From NCBI GenBank assembly GCA_033239525.1, contig BSYO01000022.1, positions 14,022,923-14,086,922 of the forward strand: a stretch of 64,000 bases of DNA, written 5' to 3'. Source of the stretch: Nepenthes gracilis. Lineage: Eukaryota > Streptophyta > Magnoliopsida > Caryophyllales > Nepenthaceae. Under the pieces are notes generated by a model. That model did no database searches, had not been told where the DNA came from, and saw only the letters and a program-made list of their open reading frames with translations. Positions 10,805-24,300 of the stretch are shown piece by piece. Both the position numbers and the translations under genes were made by a program. Position 1 is the stretch's first letter, and each line of letters begins with the position of its first letter.

Positions 10805-13100
10805 TGTGACGGAACGGAATTTTTTTTTAATCCTCAAAAGCTTCCATCAAACAAATAACACGTTTAACGGTCTAAATATAAGGCAAGACTTCTGCAAAAA
10901 TTTTGACAGAGTCTCCTTTGTATCTGGATGAAAACCCAAAAATACAACCTTGTAATATTCATCCATAACAAGCACACAACTATCCATCATTCACAATCCT
11001 TGCAACAATCATTCACAGGATCACATGTGCCATCCATGGCATACATCCATAAAATATTTACTACCCTAACAATTAATAACGAGATGCCATCTAGGACCTG
11101 CACAATAAACCAAAGTATATAGCGGAAGTAAACTAAGAATCTACAGAAGCATAGCATTTTCTCTTTTACTATCATACACATCATGAGCTTTCTTTACAAA
11201 AATTTATATGTTCCAAGACATCAATAATCACAAGTTCAGTATACAAAAATATCATGTGCAGCTAGGCCTTTACGTCGACAGGCTCCTCCAAAATAGCTCC
11301 AATGTGCTATGGTCCTCAAAAGTCTTCAAAAAGCTTTCCTCTCTGATTACTCTTTTTCTTTAGGTAAAAGCTCTACTGTCTCATTTGGAGGGGGAAAAAA
11401 ATACTAAAACAGTGAGCCGAGGCCCAGCAAGTTACATGCATATGAACTGTAAAACGGTTATGTCACAACGATAATATAACTATAGAAAACCAGAGTGCTT
11501 AATCAAACATCATCTACAAAGTAAGGACATGCTATAATGATATTAAATCTCATGCTTCATAAATCGTTATACTATAGATTGTAAAATAATAATTATAAAC
11601 TTTACTGATTCATGGTAAAACTGAAAACAATACTCTATACTGTTCACTGTCATCTTTTCACTGTATACATTTCATTGCCATCTTTTCATCAAATGATACT
11701 CTATCATCTTTTCACTGTATAATACATTTTCATCTTTTACTGTGACATACTTTAACAATTTCAGACCCTGCCAGTGTACCCTACTAGCGGAAGGGGCGAA
11801 TGATCGAGGATAGATTGTATTCAGTCCACATAATCCAAGGCCTATCATGTCATATATATCCCATTCCGAGGGATATCTGTACTGTGTGCCACCCGAAGGT
11901 CGGCCTATGTTCCTCCTGGCTTAACGCCCTTGCGGACAGGGTGGACCATGAATCGCTCCATGGATAGAGCTATCCTCGATTACCATCGTAAGTTCTAAGG
12001 CCTCACCCAAGAACTTACCTGGATTGTAGTCAGTCTCGGACCCCAAAATAACTGTAACGAGAGTCATTTCTTTATCAAAAATCTCATTTTCAAAATTAAA
12101 CTTTCACAACACGATTACAGCACTCCTTTAAATTTACATGGAAATTTCGTCGGTATACGGTCGTTCATATTTTCAAAAACAAATTATACTGGAAGTTGCA
12201 TATCGATGCCAATTAACTTTCATGTAACCGGAGCTTTGGTTAAATATCATTAAAACCCTTTCATTTTCGTATTTAGTGCTTCGCCAATACTTCTGGACAC
12301 AAATCGGTCTCTAAACAAGTCTTATTTCATGAAATCAAAGCCATAAATCCACATATATATACTCAATCATGCATTTAAACCATAAATCCCCAAAATTTCG
12401 AGCTAGGGTTTGGCCATGTTCTTTAAATGTCAAAATAACCACATAACACATACTCATGCATGAAATCGGAACCAAATACTTCCATAAATATGAACAAACA
12501 TGAAATCTAACCGATTAATTAAAGGAAACGTGCTTCAACATCATTTTTACAACATCTCCATGAACTTTAAAGCAAGAAAAACGGTAAAAACGTAAAACGA
12601 CGTCCGAGGTACACTTGCCTTGTCGCGGGCTTTCACCTTTATAACTGGCTCGAGGATGGATTCGGGCTCCCGGGCCTCGTTCTCCCTTCTTCTCTCTCTA
12701 AAGTCGGCGCTATCTCTCTCTCCTCAAACCCTAAAATCGTGCGAAATGAAAAGGAGAGAAGCAGATCGCGTTTTTATACTGCGCCTGCCGCTCGACTTTC
12801 GGCACCCAGCCGCTCGAGCGGCCAGCGAGCGGTCAGGATTCGAAAACGCCACTGGTTTTTCCGCCCGATATGAGGGCTCGATTGGCCAGCGGGCGGAGGG
12901 ATTCGTGAACGCCACTGGTTTTTCCGCCCGATATGATGGCTCGAGCCCACAGCAAGTGCCACTCGGTTGCTTGCTGAATTTGGACATTTTCTAACTTTTC
13001 ACTTTTAACTACCACTTTTTCACTACATGCATAGTCTCTTATTGATATTAATCACCTTAATCATATCTAGTTATTACGTTTTTGGTTTTGGGTCCTCACA
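10805..13100 (-). repeat. Solo LTR F1 (2.3 kb)
   Basis: Starts TGTGACGGAACGG and ends GGGTCCTCACA. The interrupted host sequence of array G (GAAAA next to GGCAGAACTTAGC in the other copies) lies on both sides, and GAAAA is present at both ends with a one-base offset, consistent with a 5 bp target duplication. No internal element sequence follows, so it is a solo LTR. Read on the minus strand it holds a TATA-like AGTATAAAAACG (12768-12780), donor-like AAG-GCAAGTGTACC with intron start 12618, and the core block AGTGAGCCGAGGCCCAGCAA (11411-11430). It has one copy of the 63 bp unit that is expanded in F2. Confidence 0.85.
12836..12970. repeat. GC-rich tandem duplication in F1
   Basis: Two adjacent copies of about 69 bp sharing AACGCCACTGGTTTTTCCGC and the following CCGATATGA, each near GGCCAGCG-type GC-rich sequence. 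It lies just upstream of the F1 TATA box in element direction, so it belongs to U3. Confidence 0.75.
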
Positions 13101-14543
13101 GAAAATGCAGAACTTAGCAAGTCAAGTGACGAAAGGCTAAGTATACCTATACCATCTTTGTTGTGTTTCTTTGATTATTCCTTTAAATGTTGTTGTTCTA
13201 ATACTTCAATTTTTTTATTTTACTATCTCATAATATCTTGAGAAAATTAAGTTTAAAGAAGGAGAAATGCCGCTGAATCATTTGGTGCTGATTTTGAAAT
13301 TTTGAATCGAGTATCCGGCCAATGACTAAATATCAAATAATAATTAATTCAATAAATACATCAAGTTTAAACTCTTCTTTTTCAGTATATAAAAATATTT
13401 TTAGACGTGAATATTTTACTACAAGTATGAATATTATTTTTAGAATTGAATATTTTACTGTAAGTATGAATATTGAATGGGAGCTCTACACTGTATTAAG
13501 AAATTTATTAGAAAGATTATTTTCTCCTAGAATAACAAGAAAATTCAGTATCAATATCAGAAACAGACTGTCAAGTATCCATAAAAAATTTTAAAGTAAA
13601 GTAAGCAAGTGGACCAAGGATATATTAACGGACAGTATACTCTAGCATGCCTTAGTATATTATGATGAAAGATTGATATCTGATAATTCAGTTCAGTATT
13701 GTTGAGGCGATTTCGGCCTCATCTATCTGGAGAAATTAGGTAGTATCGTCCTATTTTCTGGATGTAAATAAGGAAGATATGACCTTTGATTTGTATGGAT
13801 TGAATATAATCCATCCTATCTACGGAATGCAAATAATGAAGAAAGTATCGCTGTGTTATGCGATTTTGGCCTTTGATTGTATGGAGTAACACAATCCAAA
13901 TATTGATCAACCACTCATTTAGTTGGTAATGCCTAATGGCCCTACTCCCAACAAAGGTAAGAAAACAAAAATTATTTGCAAATCTTGGAGAAAAGTATAA
14001 GAAAAGAATTTCATGTTTTTTGTCATTTGTAATGATTCCTATGTATATTATTCTATTTTAATTAAGAAAGTTGCATGATCTTTGTTATATATATTGTATA
14101 TTACTGAGCATTTGGCTCACTTCCTTACTATTTTACTAACCCTTCAGATGGTTCGAATGAGTTCATACCAGACGAGCAGGATATAGCAGATATTTTGGGA
14201 ACGTTATTTTGTAATATGTACTGGTTTATCGTGTACATAACATGTATGTAGAAAAGAAAAGAAGAAAACAAAAATGTACCTGATGTAAACTATCTAGATA
14301 AATTTTGAGATTTGTACTTAATATCAATATATGACAACTTTATTTTGATCGACACTATTGAGTCTTGCTTCCGCACAATTTTGTATTGAAGGTATCTTTC
14401 CTTATTTGGGTCCTATGTATGATGAGAATATTATATATGCATAAAAGGATGCAGCAAAATTTACATCCCTTTATAATATTAGTTGGTAAAAGATAAGTAC
14501 GGTTAAGAATAAAACTAATGATGAATTAGTACGTGGGACGTCA

Positions 14544-15076
14544 TTGGTGGTATTAGAGAATGAATTAGGAAGATGCCTTAGGACTTGGATTGCCTGATTT
14601 TGTTTGAAGATAAGTTTGATCAAGTTGGTTTTGAGGTCAAGATCTTAGTAATTTTGGGCTACAATTCAAGGTTTATAAATTTCAATTTGAGGTCTAGCTT
14701 GTGGATTTTGGCTTGAACTTTGAATTTGATTTTGGATCGAGGTTGTTAACGTGATTAATATATATTGATCTAACTTGATTGACATTTTGGGACAGGACTA
14801 CGAGATCGTGAAATTTAGGAAGCCAAGTGTTGCAGGTGAGGATTTTGACTTTCAAGTACCTTTTTGGAAAAATTTGGATCCTATACTCTCCTCTATATTT
14901 CTTAAGTTTAATTGTAGATTCGAGGATTAGAACTTGTAATAGTTCTATTGATATCTATTAAGACTATTCGAGGTTTCCAATAGGCTGAAGAAGCTACATG
15001 GGAATGGAAGGACGAGGTTATGTGATGCTGTTCAAATTTTGAGGATGAAATTTTATAAGGAGGGTAGAATTAGAAG
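14544..15076 (+). other. Internal region IN2 of array G
   Basis: PBS TGGTATTAGAG at 14548-14558 (one C-to-T change from the usual site), about 500 bp without coding motifs, then GAGGATGAAATTTTATAAGG and the polypurine tract AAGGAGGGTAGAAT ending near 15070. It is near-identical to IN3, including surrounding LTR sequence, which points to a recent tandem duplication of a ~2.95 kb unit. Confidence 0.8.
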
Positions 15077-17492
15077 TGTCAAGTTTCAAATTTTATAAGT
15101 TCGCTAAATATGTTAATTATGTTAAGAACTTAGACACTAGAAATTCACACTGGCCAAAAGACCCACTCTGGCAATATATCCACTTTAGCAATTGTCATTT
15201 CCACTCCGCCATTTCTTCACTCCAAAGAATATATCTACTTCCCGCAATTTCTATTTCCTTGCCAACAATATATCCACTCAGGCATATCTTCACTTCGACA
15301 ATATATCCACTCCGGCAATTTATACTCAAGTACCTATTCCGAAAATCCATACCAGCCAAACCATTTCGAAAATCTCTACTGGTCAAACCATTGCGAAAAT
15401 TCAAACTGGCTAAACCATTTCTGAAATTCATATCGGCCAAATCATTTCGAAAATCCAAACCGGCCAAGTGGTTCTTTTTGTCATTATGAAATCCAAACCA
15501 GTCATTTGCCACTTTCCGAATATTCATCATTGCGATAATTATTATTCTGAAAATCCAAACCGGTTATTTGCCACTTTTCGAATATCCATTCTGGTAATTA
15601 TCATTTGAAAAATTCAAACTGGCCAAGTAAATCATTCTGGCAATTACAATCACACACACACACACACATTGTAACATGTAAATATATTAAAACTTGCAAA
15701 TGTTATCTATTACAAGCTACAATTTTTATCCATTAACTGTAGTTCAGCAGTAAATTCGTGGATAGCAATTGTTATGCTAGTTGAAACTCTAAAGACTTAG
15801 CTTGATGGCTCAACCAAATTACAATAGTGACTAGACACTATTAGGGACACCTAAGTTAACATGCTGGTAGCACCTCAGCTTCCCATATACGATATAAGGA
15901 CACCTAAGTTAATATGCTAGCAGTAACTTAGCTAATGATAAATTCTATTTAAGGCTACGTGAGACAATGGAAGAATAAGGAAAAAATAAGAGGGAATAAG
16001 AGAAGAAAAACTGTGTGGCCAAAGGAAAGTAAAGGGAAAAGGCAGAACTTAGCAAATCAAGTGACCAAAGGGCAAGTATACCTATGCTTTCTTTGTTGTG
16101 TTTCTTTGATTATTCCTTTAAGTATTATTGTTCCAATACTTTAATTTTCTATTTTACTATCTCATAACATCTTGAGAAAATTAAGTTTAAAGAATGAGAA
16201 ATGCTGTTGAATCATTTGGTTTTGATTATGAAATTTTGAATCAAGTATCCAACCAATGACTAAATATCAAACAATAATTAATTCAATAAATACATCAAGT
16301 TTAAACTCTTCTTTTTAGTATACAAAAATTATTTTCAGACGTGAATATTTTATTACAAGTATGAATATTATTTTTATAATTGAATATTTTACCTGTAAGT
16401 ATGAATATTGAATGGGAGCTCTACACTGTGTTAAGAAATTTATTAGAAAGATTATTTTCTTCTAGAATAAAAAGAAAACTAAGTATTAGTATCAAAAATG
16501 ATTGTAGATTATCCATAAGAAATTTTAAAGTAAAGTAAGTAAGTGGACCAATGATAGATCAATGGATAGTATATTTTAGCATGCCTTAGTATATTATGAT
16601 GAAAGATTGATGTCTAATAATTCGATTCAATATCATTGAGGCGATTCCAACCCCATCTATCGGAGATAATAGGTAGTACAATTTTTTCTTTAGAATGTAA
16701 ATAAGGAAGATAAGATCTTTGATTTGTATGGATTGAACACAATCCATCCTATCTTCGGAATGTAAATAACTAAGAAAGTATCATTGTGTTATATGATTTT
16801 GGCCTTTAATTGTATGGAGTAACACAATCTAAATATTGATCAACCACTCATTTAGTTGGTAATGCCTAATGGCCCTACTTCTGAAAAAGGTAAGAAAAGA
16901 AAAATTATTTACAAAGCTTGGAGAAAAGTATAACAAAAGAATTTCATATTTTTGTCATTTGTAATGATTCCTATGTATGTTATTATATCTTAATTAAGAA
17001 GGTTGTATGATCTTTGTTATATATATTTTATATTGTTGAGTATTTGGCTCACTTTCTTACTATTTTACTAACCTTTCGGATGGTTTGAATGAGTTTATAC
17101 CTGCATAAATAGGAGTGAAGGATAAAGATATCGTAGATATTTTAGGAATGTTATTTTGTAATATGTACTTGGTTTATCGTGTACTTAGCATGTATGTTGA
17201 AAAGAAAAGAAGAAAATAAAAATGTATCCGATGTAAACTATCTAGATAAATTTTGAGATTTGTACTAAATATCAATAAATGACAACTTTATTTTGATCGA
17301 CACTATTGAGTCTTTGCTTCCGCAAAATTTTGTATTGAAGGTATCTTTCCTTATTTGGGTCCTATGTATGATGAGAATATTATATATGCATAAAAGGATG
17401 CAGCAAAATTTACATCCCTTTATAATATTAGTTGGTAAAAGATAAGTACGGTTAAGAATAAAACTAATGATGAATTAGTACGTGGGACGTCA
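15077..17492 (+). repeat. LTR G3
   Basis: Starts TGTCAAGTTTC after the polypurine tract and ends GTCA before the PBS at 17497. Contains the U3 minisatellite, a CA run at 15651-15668, a TATA-like CTATTTAAGG near 15950, the donor-like AAAGG-GCAAGTATACC (intron start 16072) and the core motif TTGAGTATTTGGCTCACTTTC at 17036. Its 3' part is closest to LTR G2 and its 5' part to LTR G4. Confidence 0.85.
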
Positions 17493-18025
17493 TTGGTGGT
17501 ATTAGAGAATGAATTAGGAAGATGCCTTAGGACTTGGATTGCCTGATTTTGTTTGAAGATAAGTTTGATCAAGTTGGTTTTGAGGTCAAGATCTTAGTAA
17601 TTTTGGGCTACAATTCAAGGTTTATAAATTTCAATTTGAGGTCTAGCTTGTGGATTTTGGCTTGAACTTTGAATTTGATTTTGGATCGAGGTTGTTAACG
17701 TGATTAATATATATTGATCTAACTTGATTGACATTTTGGGACAGGACTACGAGATCGTGAAATTTAGGAAGCCAAGTGTTGCAGGTGAGGATTTTGACTT
17801 TCAGTACCTTTTTGGGAAAAATTTGGATCCTATACTCTCCTCTATATTTCTTAAGTTTAATTGTAGATTCGAGGATTAGAACTTGTAATAGTTCTATTGA
17901 TATCTATTAAGACTATTCGAGGTTTCCAATAGGCTGAAGAAGCTACATGGGAATGGAAGGACGAGGTTATGTGATGCTGTTCAAATTTTGAGGATGAAAT
18001 TTTATAAGGAGGGTAGAATTAGAAG
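17493..18025 (+). other. Internal region IN3 of array G
   Basis: Same content as IN2: PBS TGGTATTAGAG at 17497-17507, no coding sequence, polypurine tract AAGGAGGGTAGAAT near 18006-18019. Only occasional differences from IN2 were noticed in a by-eye comparison. Confidence 0.8.
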
Positions 18026-20436
18026 TGTCAAGTTTCAAATTTTATAAGTTCGCTAAATATGTTAATTATGTTAAGAACTTAGACACTAGAAATTCACACT
18101 GGCCAAAAGACCCACTCTGGCAATATATCCACTTTAGCAATTGTCATTTCCACTCCGCCATTTCTTCACTCCAGCAATATATCTACTCTGGCAATTTCTA
18201 TTTCCTTGCCAACAATATATCCACTCAGGCATATCTTCACTTCGACAATATATCCACTCCGGCAATTTATACTCAAGTACCTATTCCGAAAATCCATACC
18301 AGCCAAACCATTTCGAAAATCTCTACTGGTCAAACCATTGCGAAAATTCAAACTGGCTAAACCATTTCTGAAATTCATATCGGCCAAATCATTTCGAAAA
18401 TCCAAACCGGCCAAGTGGTTCTTTTTGTCATTATGAAATCCAAACCAAATATTTGCCACTTTCCAATATTCATCATTGCGATAATTATTATTATGAAAAT
18501 CCAAACCGGTTATTTGCCACTTTTCGAATATCCATTCTGGTAATTATCATTTGAAAAATTCAAACTGGCCAAGTAAATCATTCTGGCAATTACAATCACA
18601 CACACACACACACATTGTAACATGTAAATATATTAAAACTTGCAAATGTTATCTATTACAAGCTACAATTTTTATCCATTAACTGTAGTTCAGAGGTAAA
18701 TTCGTGGATAGCAATTGTTATGCTAGTTGAAACTCTAAAGACTTAGCTTGATGGCTCAACCAAATTACAATAGTGACTAGACACTATTAGGGACACCTAA
18801 GTTAACATGCTGGTAGCACCTCAGCTTCCCATATACGATATAAGGACACCTAAGTTAATATGCTAGCAGTAACTTAGCTAATGATAAATTCTATTTAAGG
18901 CTACGTGAGACAATGGAAGAATAAGGAAAAATAAGAGGAATAAGAGAAGAAAACCTGTGTGGCCAAAGGAAAGTAAAGGGAAAAGGCAGAACTTAGCAAA
19001 TCAAGTGACCAAAGGGCAAGTATACCTATGCTTTCTTTGTTGTGTTTCTTTGATTATTCCTTTAAGTATTATTGTTCCAATACTTTAATTTTCTATTTTA
19101 CTATCTCATAACATCTTGAGAAAATTAAGTTTAAAGAATGAGAAATGCTGTTGAATCATTTGGTTTTGATTATGAAATTCTGAATCAAGTATCCAACCGG
19201 TGACTAAATATCCAACAATAATTAATTCAATAAATACGTCAAGTTTAAACTCTTCTTTTTTAGTATACAAAATTATTTTCAGACGTGAATATTTTATTAC
19301 AAGTATGAATATTATTTTCATAATTGAATATTTTACTGTAAGTACGAATATTGAATGGGAGCTCTACACTGTGTTAAGAAATTTATTAGAAAGATTATTT
19401 TCTTCTAGCATAAAAAGAAAACTAAGTATTAGTATCAAAAACAGATTGTAGATTATCCATAAGAAATTTTAAAGTAAAGTAAGTAAGTGGACCAATGATA
19501 GATCAATGGATAGTATATTTTAGCATGCCTTAGTATATTATGGTGGAAAATCGATGTCTAATAATTCAGTTCAATATCATTGAGGCGATTCCAACCCCAT
19601 CTATCGGGAGATAATAGGTAGTACAATTTTGTCTTTAGAATGTAAATAAGGAAGATAAGATCTTTGATTTGTATGGATTGAACACAATCCATCCTGTCTT
19701 CGGAATGTAAATAACTAAGAAAGTATCGCTGTGTTATATGATTTTGGCCTTTAATTGTATGGAGTAACACAATCTAGATATCGATCAACCACTCATTTAG
19801 TTGGTAAGGCATAATGGCCCTGCTTCTTAAAAAGGTAAGAAAAGAAAAATTATCTACAAAGCTTGGAGAAAAGTACAACAAAAGAATTTCATATTTTTCG
19901 TCATTTGTAATGATTCCTATGTATGTTATTATATCTTAATTAAGAAGGTTGTATGATCTTTGTTATATATATTTTACAGTGTTGAGTATTTGGCTCACTT
20001 TCTTTCTGTTTTACTAACCTTTCAGATGGTTTGAACGAATTTATACCAGACAAATAGGAGTGAAGGATAAAGATATCGTAGATATTTTAGGAATGTTATT
20101 TTGTAATATGTACTGGTTTATCGTGTACTTAGCATGTATGTTGGAAAGAAAAGAAGAAAATAAAAATGTATCTGATGTAAACTATCTGGATAAATTTTGA
20201 GATTTGTACTAAATATCAATAAATGACAACTTTATTTTGATAGACACTATTGAGTCTTTGCTTCCGCAAAATTTTGTGTAGAAGGCATCTTTTCTTATTT
20301 GGGTACTGTGTATGATGAGACTATTTTATATGTATAAAAGTATATAGGAAAGGTTTACGTCTCTTTATGATATTGGTTGGTAAAAGATAAGTACGGTTAA
20401 GAATAAAGCTAACGATGAATTAGTACGTGGACGTCA
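18026..20436 (+). repeat. LTR G4 (right end of array)
   Basis: A full-length LTR of about 2.4 kb, starting TGTCAAGTTTC and ending GGACGTCA at 20436, after which unrelated sequence (CAAAAGGCCTC) begins instead of a PBS. Carries the U3 minisatellite, a TATA-like CTATTTAAGG near 18892, the donor-like AAAGG-GCAAGTATACC (intron start 19016) and the core motif at 19981. This defines the right edge of the array. Confidence 0.85.
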
Positions 20437-20689
20437 CAAAAGGCCTCTAAGCTTATCACAAATCTAGAATCACCCTCCTAGTTTTCAAAACCATGGTTCA
20501 ACCCATGTTCTTGTGACGGAACAGATTTTTTTTTTATTCCGTCATTCATAACACAATTGAAAACCCAACTAAACCAATTGGGTGCAACACAGGATCACAG
20601 GTGCCATCTAGGACCCATATACTTTTAACCATAATAAGTATAGCGGAAGTTATTCTAACACTTGCGGAAGTAGCGCTTCACCCCCAATT

Positions 20690-23570
20690 CCTCCCCATCG
20701 TACGCCTCTGCTGGAGTAGCGCTATTCAGGGTGTCCCCATGTTCCAGATTGTCTCTAAGCTCCGCCTTATTAAGAATGAGCTGAAGGATTTAAATCGTAA
20801 TATGGGCAATGTTTTTGAGGAAGTCGCTCATTCCAGGAAGTCCCTTGAGGACTTCCAAAGGATAGGCCCCCTCACTGCCTTGCAGTTGGTGGCTTCGGAA
20901 GAAGAAGTCCTTAAAGACAACTATCGTAAAGCTTTGAGAAATGAACTTGACTTCCTCCATCAAAAGGCGAAAATTAAGTGGATCAAAGATGGCGATCAAT
21001 GCTCCAAATTTTTCTTCCGCTCCATCGCTGGGAATCTCAACAAAAATAAAATCCCCTCCCTGTCCAAAGAGGATGGATCCCCAACGAGCTCCTTGGAGGA
21101 GGTGAAGCATTGCTTTATTAATCATTTTTCTCTTCTTCTAGGAACTGGCAGATCGGATGGAACGGTTTCTAAGGAGTGTCTTCGGCCTTTTATTCTCAAT
21201 ACTCTGCCAGTTGCCCATAGATTTGACCTCTATAGGCCTGTCTCTGCTGAGGAAGTTCATCGAGCTCTGTTCTCAATCGATGACAATAAAGCCCCGGCCG
21301 GATGGTTTCTCTTCCAAATTTTTCAAAGCGAAGATGGAATGATATAGGTTTGTCCATTACTGTGATTTATCCGTGTTTCTTCATCCATGGGAAGTCATTG
21401 AAACAGATCAATGCGACCTTGTTATGCTTAATTCGGAAGATCAAATCGCCCACCAAGGTCTCGACTTCCGTCCCATTGCTGTTGCAATGTCTTATATAAG
21501 ATCATTTCCAAAATCATCGCCAATCGCCTTCAACCTACACTTCCCCTCCTTGTCGGCAAATGCCAAACTGCCTTAAATCAGCGGGGAGGGACAATGGAGA
21601 TAACATCTTACTTGCCCGTGATTTACTTCATAAGTATCATCTTAATAAAGGGCCCCCAGTTGTGCCAAAGTTGACTCGATGAAGGCTTTGATTCCATCCA
21701 CCGGGACTTCATTCGGCTGTCCTTGAGTTGATGAATTTTCCCCGATGATGATCCATTGGATCTCCTAGTGCATCACAACTACCTCATTCTCTATCAATCT
21801 AAATGGGGAGTCCGTGGGTTTCTTTCGTGGTGCCAAGGGTCTCGAGCAAAGGGGACCCTCTCTCCCCATATCTCTTCGTGCTTGGAATGGAAGTCCCGAA
21901 TCGGCATTCTTGTTAGAAAGACAAGGTCCAATCCGGATTTTCAATATCATTGGAAATGCGATAGATCTCGAATTATGATGCTTGGTTTCGCCGATGATCT
22001 CCTTCTGTTTGCCGGAGCGGATCGCAAATCCATCCTGGCTATTCATGACAGCCTCTCTATTTTCAGTCACTTGTCTGGACTCATTCCAAATCCAGATAAG
22101 AGTGACGTCTTCTGTTGTGATGCTAACAATGACACCCTTCAGGATATCCTTGACATTCTTGGCTTCAAAAGAGGTTCTCTCCCTGTAAAGTATCTTGGCA
22201 TCCCTCTTCTCTCCTCGAAACTATCTATCTCGGACTGCAAACCCCTCCTAGATCGTGTTAACCACAAGATCTCATCTCGGAAGAATCGCTGGCTTTCTTT
22301 TGCGGGAAGGCTGCAATTGATCTCCTCCATTCTCTCGAGCATCCACTTATACTGGGCTTCCAAGTTTATTCTCCCTAAATCCATTTTGAACAGCATAGAT
22401 AGGTCCCTCCACACCTTTCTATGGCATGGTTCTTATGGAGGTAGATACTCTGCAAAAGTTGCATGGTCTGATATTTACACCCCAAAAGAATCTGGTGGAT
22501 TAGGCCTCAAGAATCTAGCTGCATCTAACAAAGCTCTTTTGAGTCGTCATCTTTGGAGGATCATTAATAAAGACTTGAACTCCATTTGGGTGGCATGGTG
22601 TTATGACCATCGTATCAAAGACAAATGCATTTGGACCCTCAAAGTCCCTGTCTCTGCCTCTTGGAGTTGGAAGAAGCTGATGAAGCTTCGGACTACCCTT
22701 CGCCCCCAGATTCGGTACCATGTTGGTAATGGTGCTGACACGTTCCTTTGGCATGATAATTGGCACCCGCTTGGTCCTCTCTGTGACCTTTATAATGATA
22801 GGATAAGATGCATTTATGGATTGCCTCTTGATGCAAAAGTTAAAGATATCATCATGAATGGCAACTGGAGGTGGCCCAATCCATATGATATGGAGGTTAC
22901 TAGCATTGTAGAATGCATGCCCCCATACCATCCCGACCCCTCTCGCCGTGATGTGGTCCTCTGGACTGCCGATCGCTCAGGGGCTTTCTCCTCTAAATCT
23001 GCGTATGGGATCTTCCGGGAGCCTAAAGCTGCGGTGGCATGGGCTGGCCTTGTATGGGGGCATAAATGCATTCCGGCCCATGCTTTCATCCTCTGGTTAG
23101 CTATCCATCTCAAACTCAATACCCTGGACCGAGTTGAAAATTTCCTCCACATCCCGACATCCTGTGCCCTCTGCTCTAATGGTAGGGAAAGTCACAACCA
23201 TCTCTTCTTTGACTGCCCGTTCTCCACGGCTGTCTGGCGGCTCTCGCGCCTTAAAGCAGGTCTTGTCTGGCCTCACCCTAACTGGCCCTCCAATGTCCTG
23301 TGGGCTGCCAGTCGTTGGAAAGGTCGAAACCTCAAAGCTTGCTCCTTCCGCCTCACCCTCGCGGCTACAGTCTACTTCATTTGGAGGGAGAGAACCAGCG
23401 TATTTTTAAGAATACTGCACGTTTAGAATTTCAATTGGCAGCTCAGATCTCAACTGCTGTTCGGGATAAATTAGGGAACTCCCTGATTTCTGTGGCGCTT
23501 ACTGATAGACCAGTTTTGACTAGATGGAGTATTCCCCTTTCCGCTCTGAGACCGGACGCTGATCAGTGAT
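20690..23570 (+). pseudogene. LINE ORF2 remnant (reverse transcriptase + zf-RVT)
   Basis: ORF2 encodes the reverse transcriptase used in target-primed insertion. The frame shifts several times between 21300 and 21760, where conserved RT blocks (SSKFFK, a DFRPIA-type block) appear in different frames. From 21756 to 23426 one frame of 556 codons stays open: the catalytic FADDLLLF is at about 21984-22007, SVKYLGIPL-type thumb sequence follows (here PVKYLGIPL), and a zf-RVT region (HAFILWLAIHLKL, then CALC and FFDCPFS) lies at about 23075-23240. A final shift near 23400 precedes the end. No functional protein is expected. Confidence 0.9.
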
Positions 23571-23769
23571 TATATCTGGGGTCTGGAGCCTGAGGTGCCG
23601 CTCGCTGTCTATGGTTGCTCCTTGGCCGGTATGACCTTGCGTAGTTTGTTTCCGATGTCCCTGTTGCTGGAGTGAAACATTCGTCATTCGGGATGCTTTA
23701 TTGCATAATTCTTGTTGGCGGAGCTGTGTAGCTTTAAGCCGTTGAGCCTCCTCCGAAAAAAAAAAAAAA

Positions 23770-24269
23770 CATTCCTGTTGCTGGTTTTCATGACTCCGGT
23801 TTCCGAAGTTACGCTTGAGGACTCCGGACCCGGAGTGTTTCCTTTCGATGAGTCCCGCCCAGGTTTTCATGACTCCGATTTCCGGAGTTGCACTTGAGGA
23901 CTCCGGATTCGGAGTGTCCCTTTCTGCGATCTTTTTCTTCTGTAAAAAAAAAAAAAAAACCTTTGCCTCTATGGAACCCGTTTTCCGGAGTCTCTGGTGA
24001 ACTTCGGTTTCCAGTGTACTTGATTCTTTTATTTTGCATCTTTTCCACTGCTTTTCAGATTGCCGGTGTTTGGTTTCTCCTCCTTCAAAAAAAAAAAAAA
24101 AAATTTTGCACTCCGGTTTCCGGAGTGGGAAAGCCCCGGATTCTAGAGAAACTCCGGAATCCGGAGTGGTTTCCTTAAAAAAAAAAGGGGGGGTTTTGAA
24201 CTTCGGTATCTGGGTTGGGAGAGCTCTGATTCAGTGTGTTTACTCCGAATCTGAGTGGATCCTAAAAAA

Positions 24270-24300
<31 letters not shown>

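Larger units (their letters stand above)
9871..14543 (+). repeat. LTR G2 (interrupted by solo LTR F1)
   Basis: Resumes at 13101 after F1 (10805-13100). Its first part holds a ~30 bp minisatellite in U3 (about 9950-10480) and a CA microsatellite at 10489-10507. Its later part carries the core motif CTGAGCATTTGGCTCACTTCC at 14104. The donor-like site is mutated here (GGCTAAGTATACC near 13135). It ends GTCA at 14543, followed by the PBS of IN2. Confidence 0.8.
7644..20436 (+). mobile_element. Array G: tandem multi-LTR array of a small non-coding LTR element
   Basis: Four copies of one LTR alternate with three ~0.5-0.6 kb internal regions. Each internal region starts with a Met-tRNA-type PBS (TGGTATCAGAG at 9270, TGGTATTAGAG at 14548 and 17497) and ends with a purine-rich tract (AAGGAGGGTAGAAT at about 15056 and 18006; a decayed version near 9854). 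The arrangement LTR-IN-LTR-IN-LTR-IN-LTR is what unequal recombination between LTRs of one element would make. No internal region has a retroviral gene, so the element was non-autonomous (LARD-like). F1 interrupts the second LTR, and the first LTR lost roughly its first 0.8 kb to E. Confidence 0.85.
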
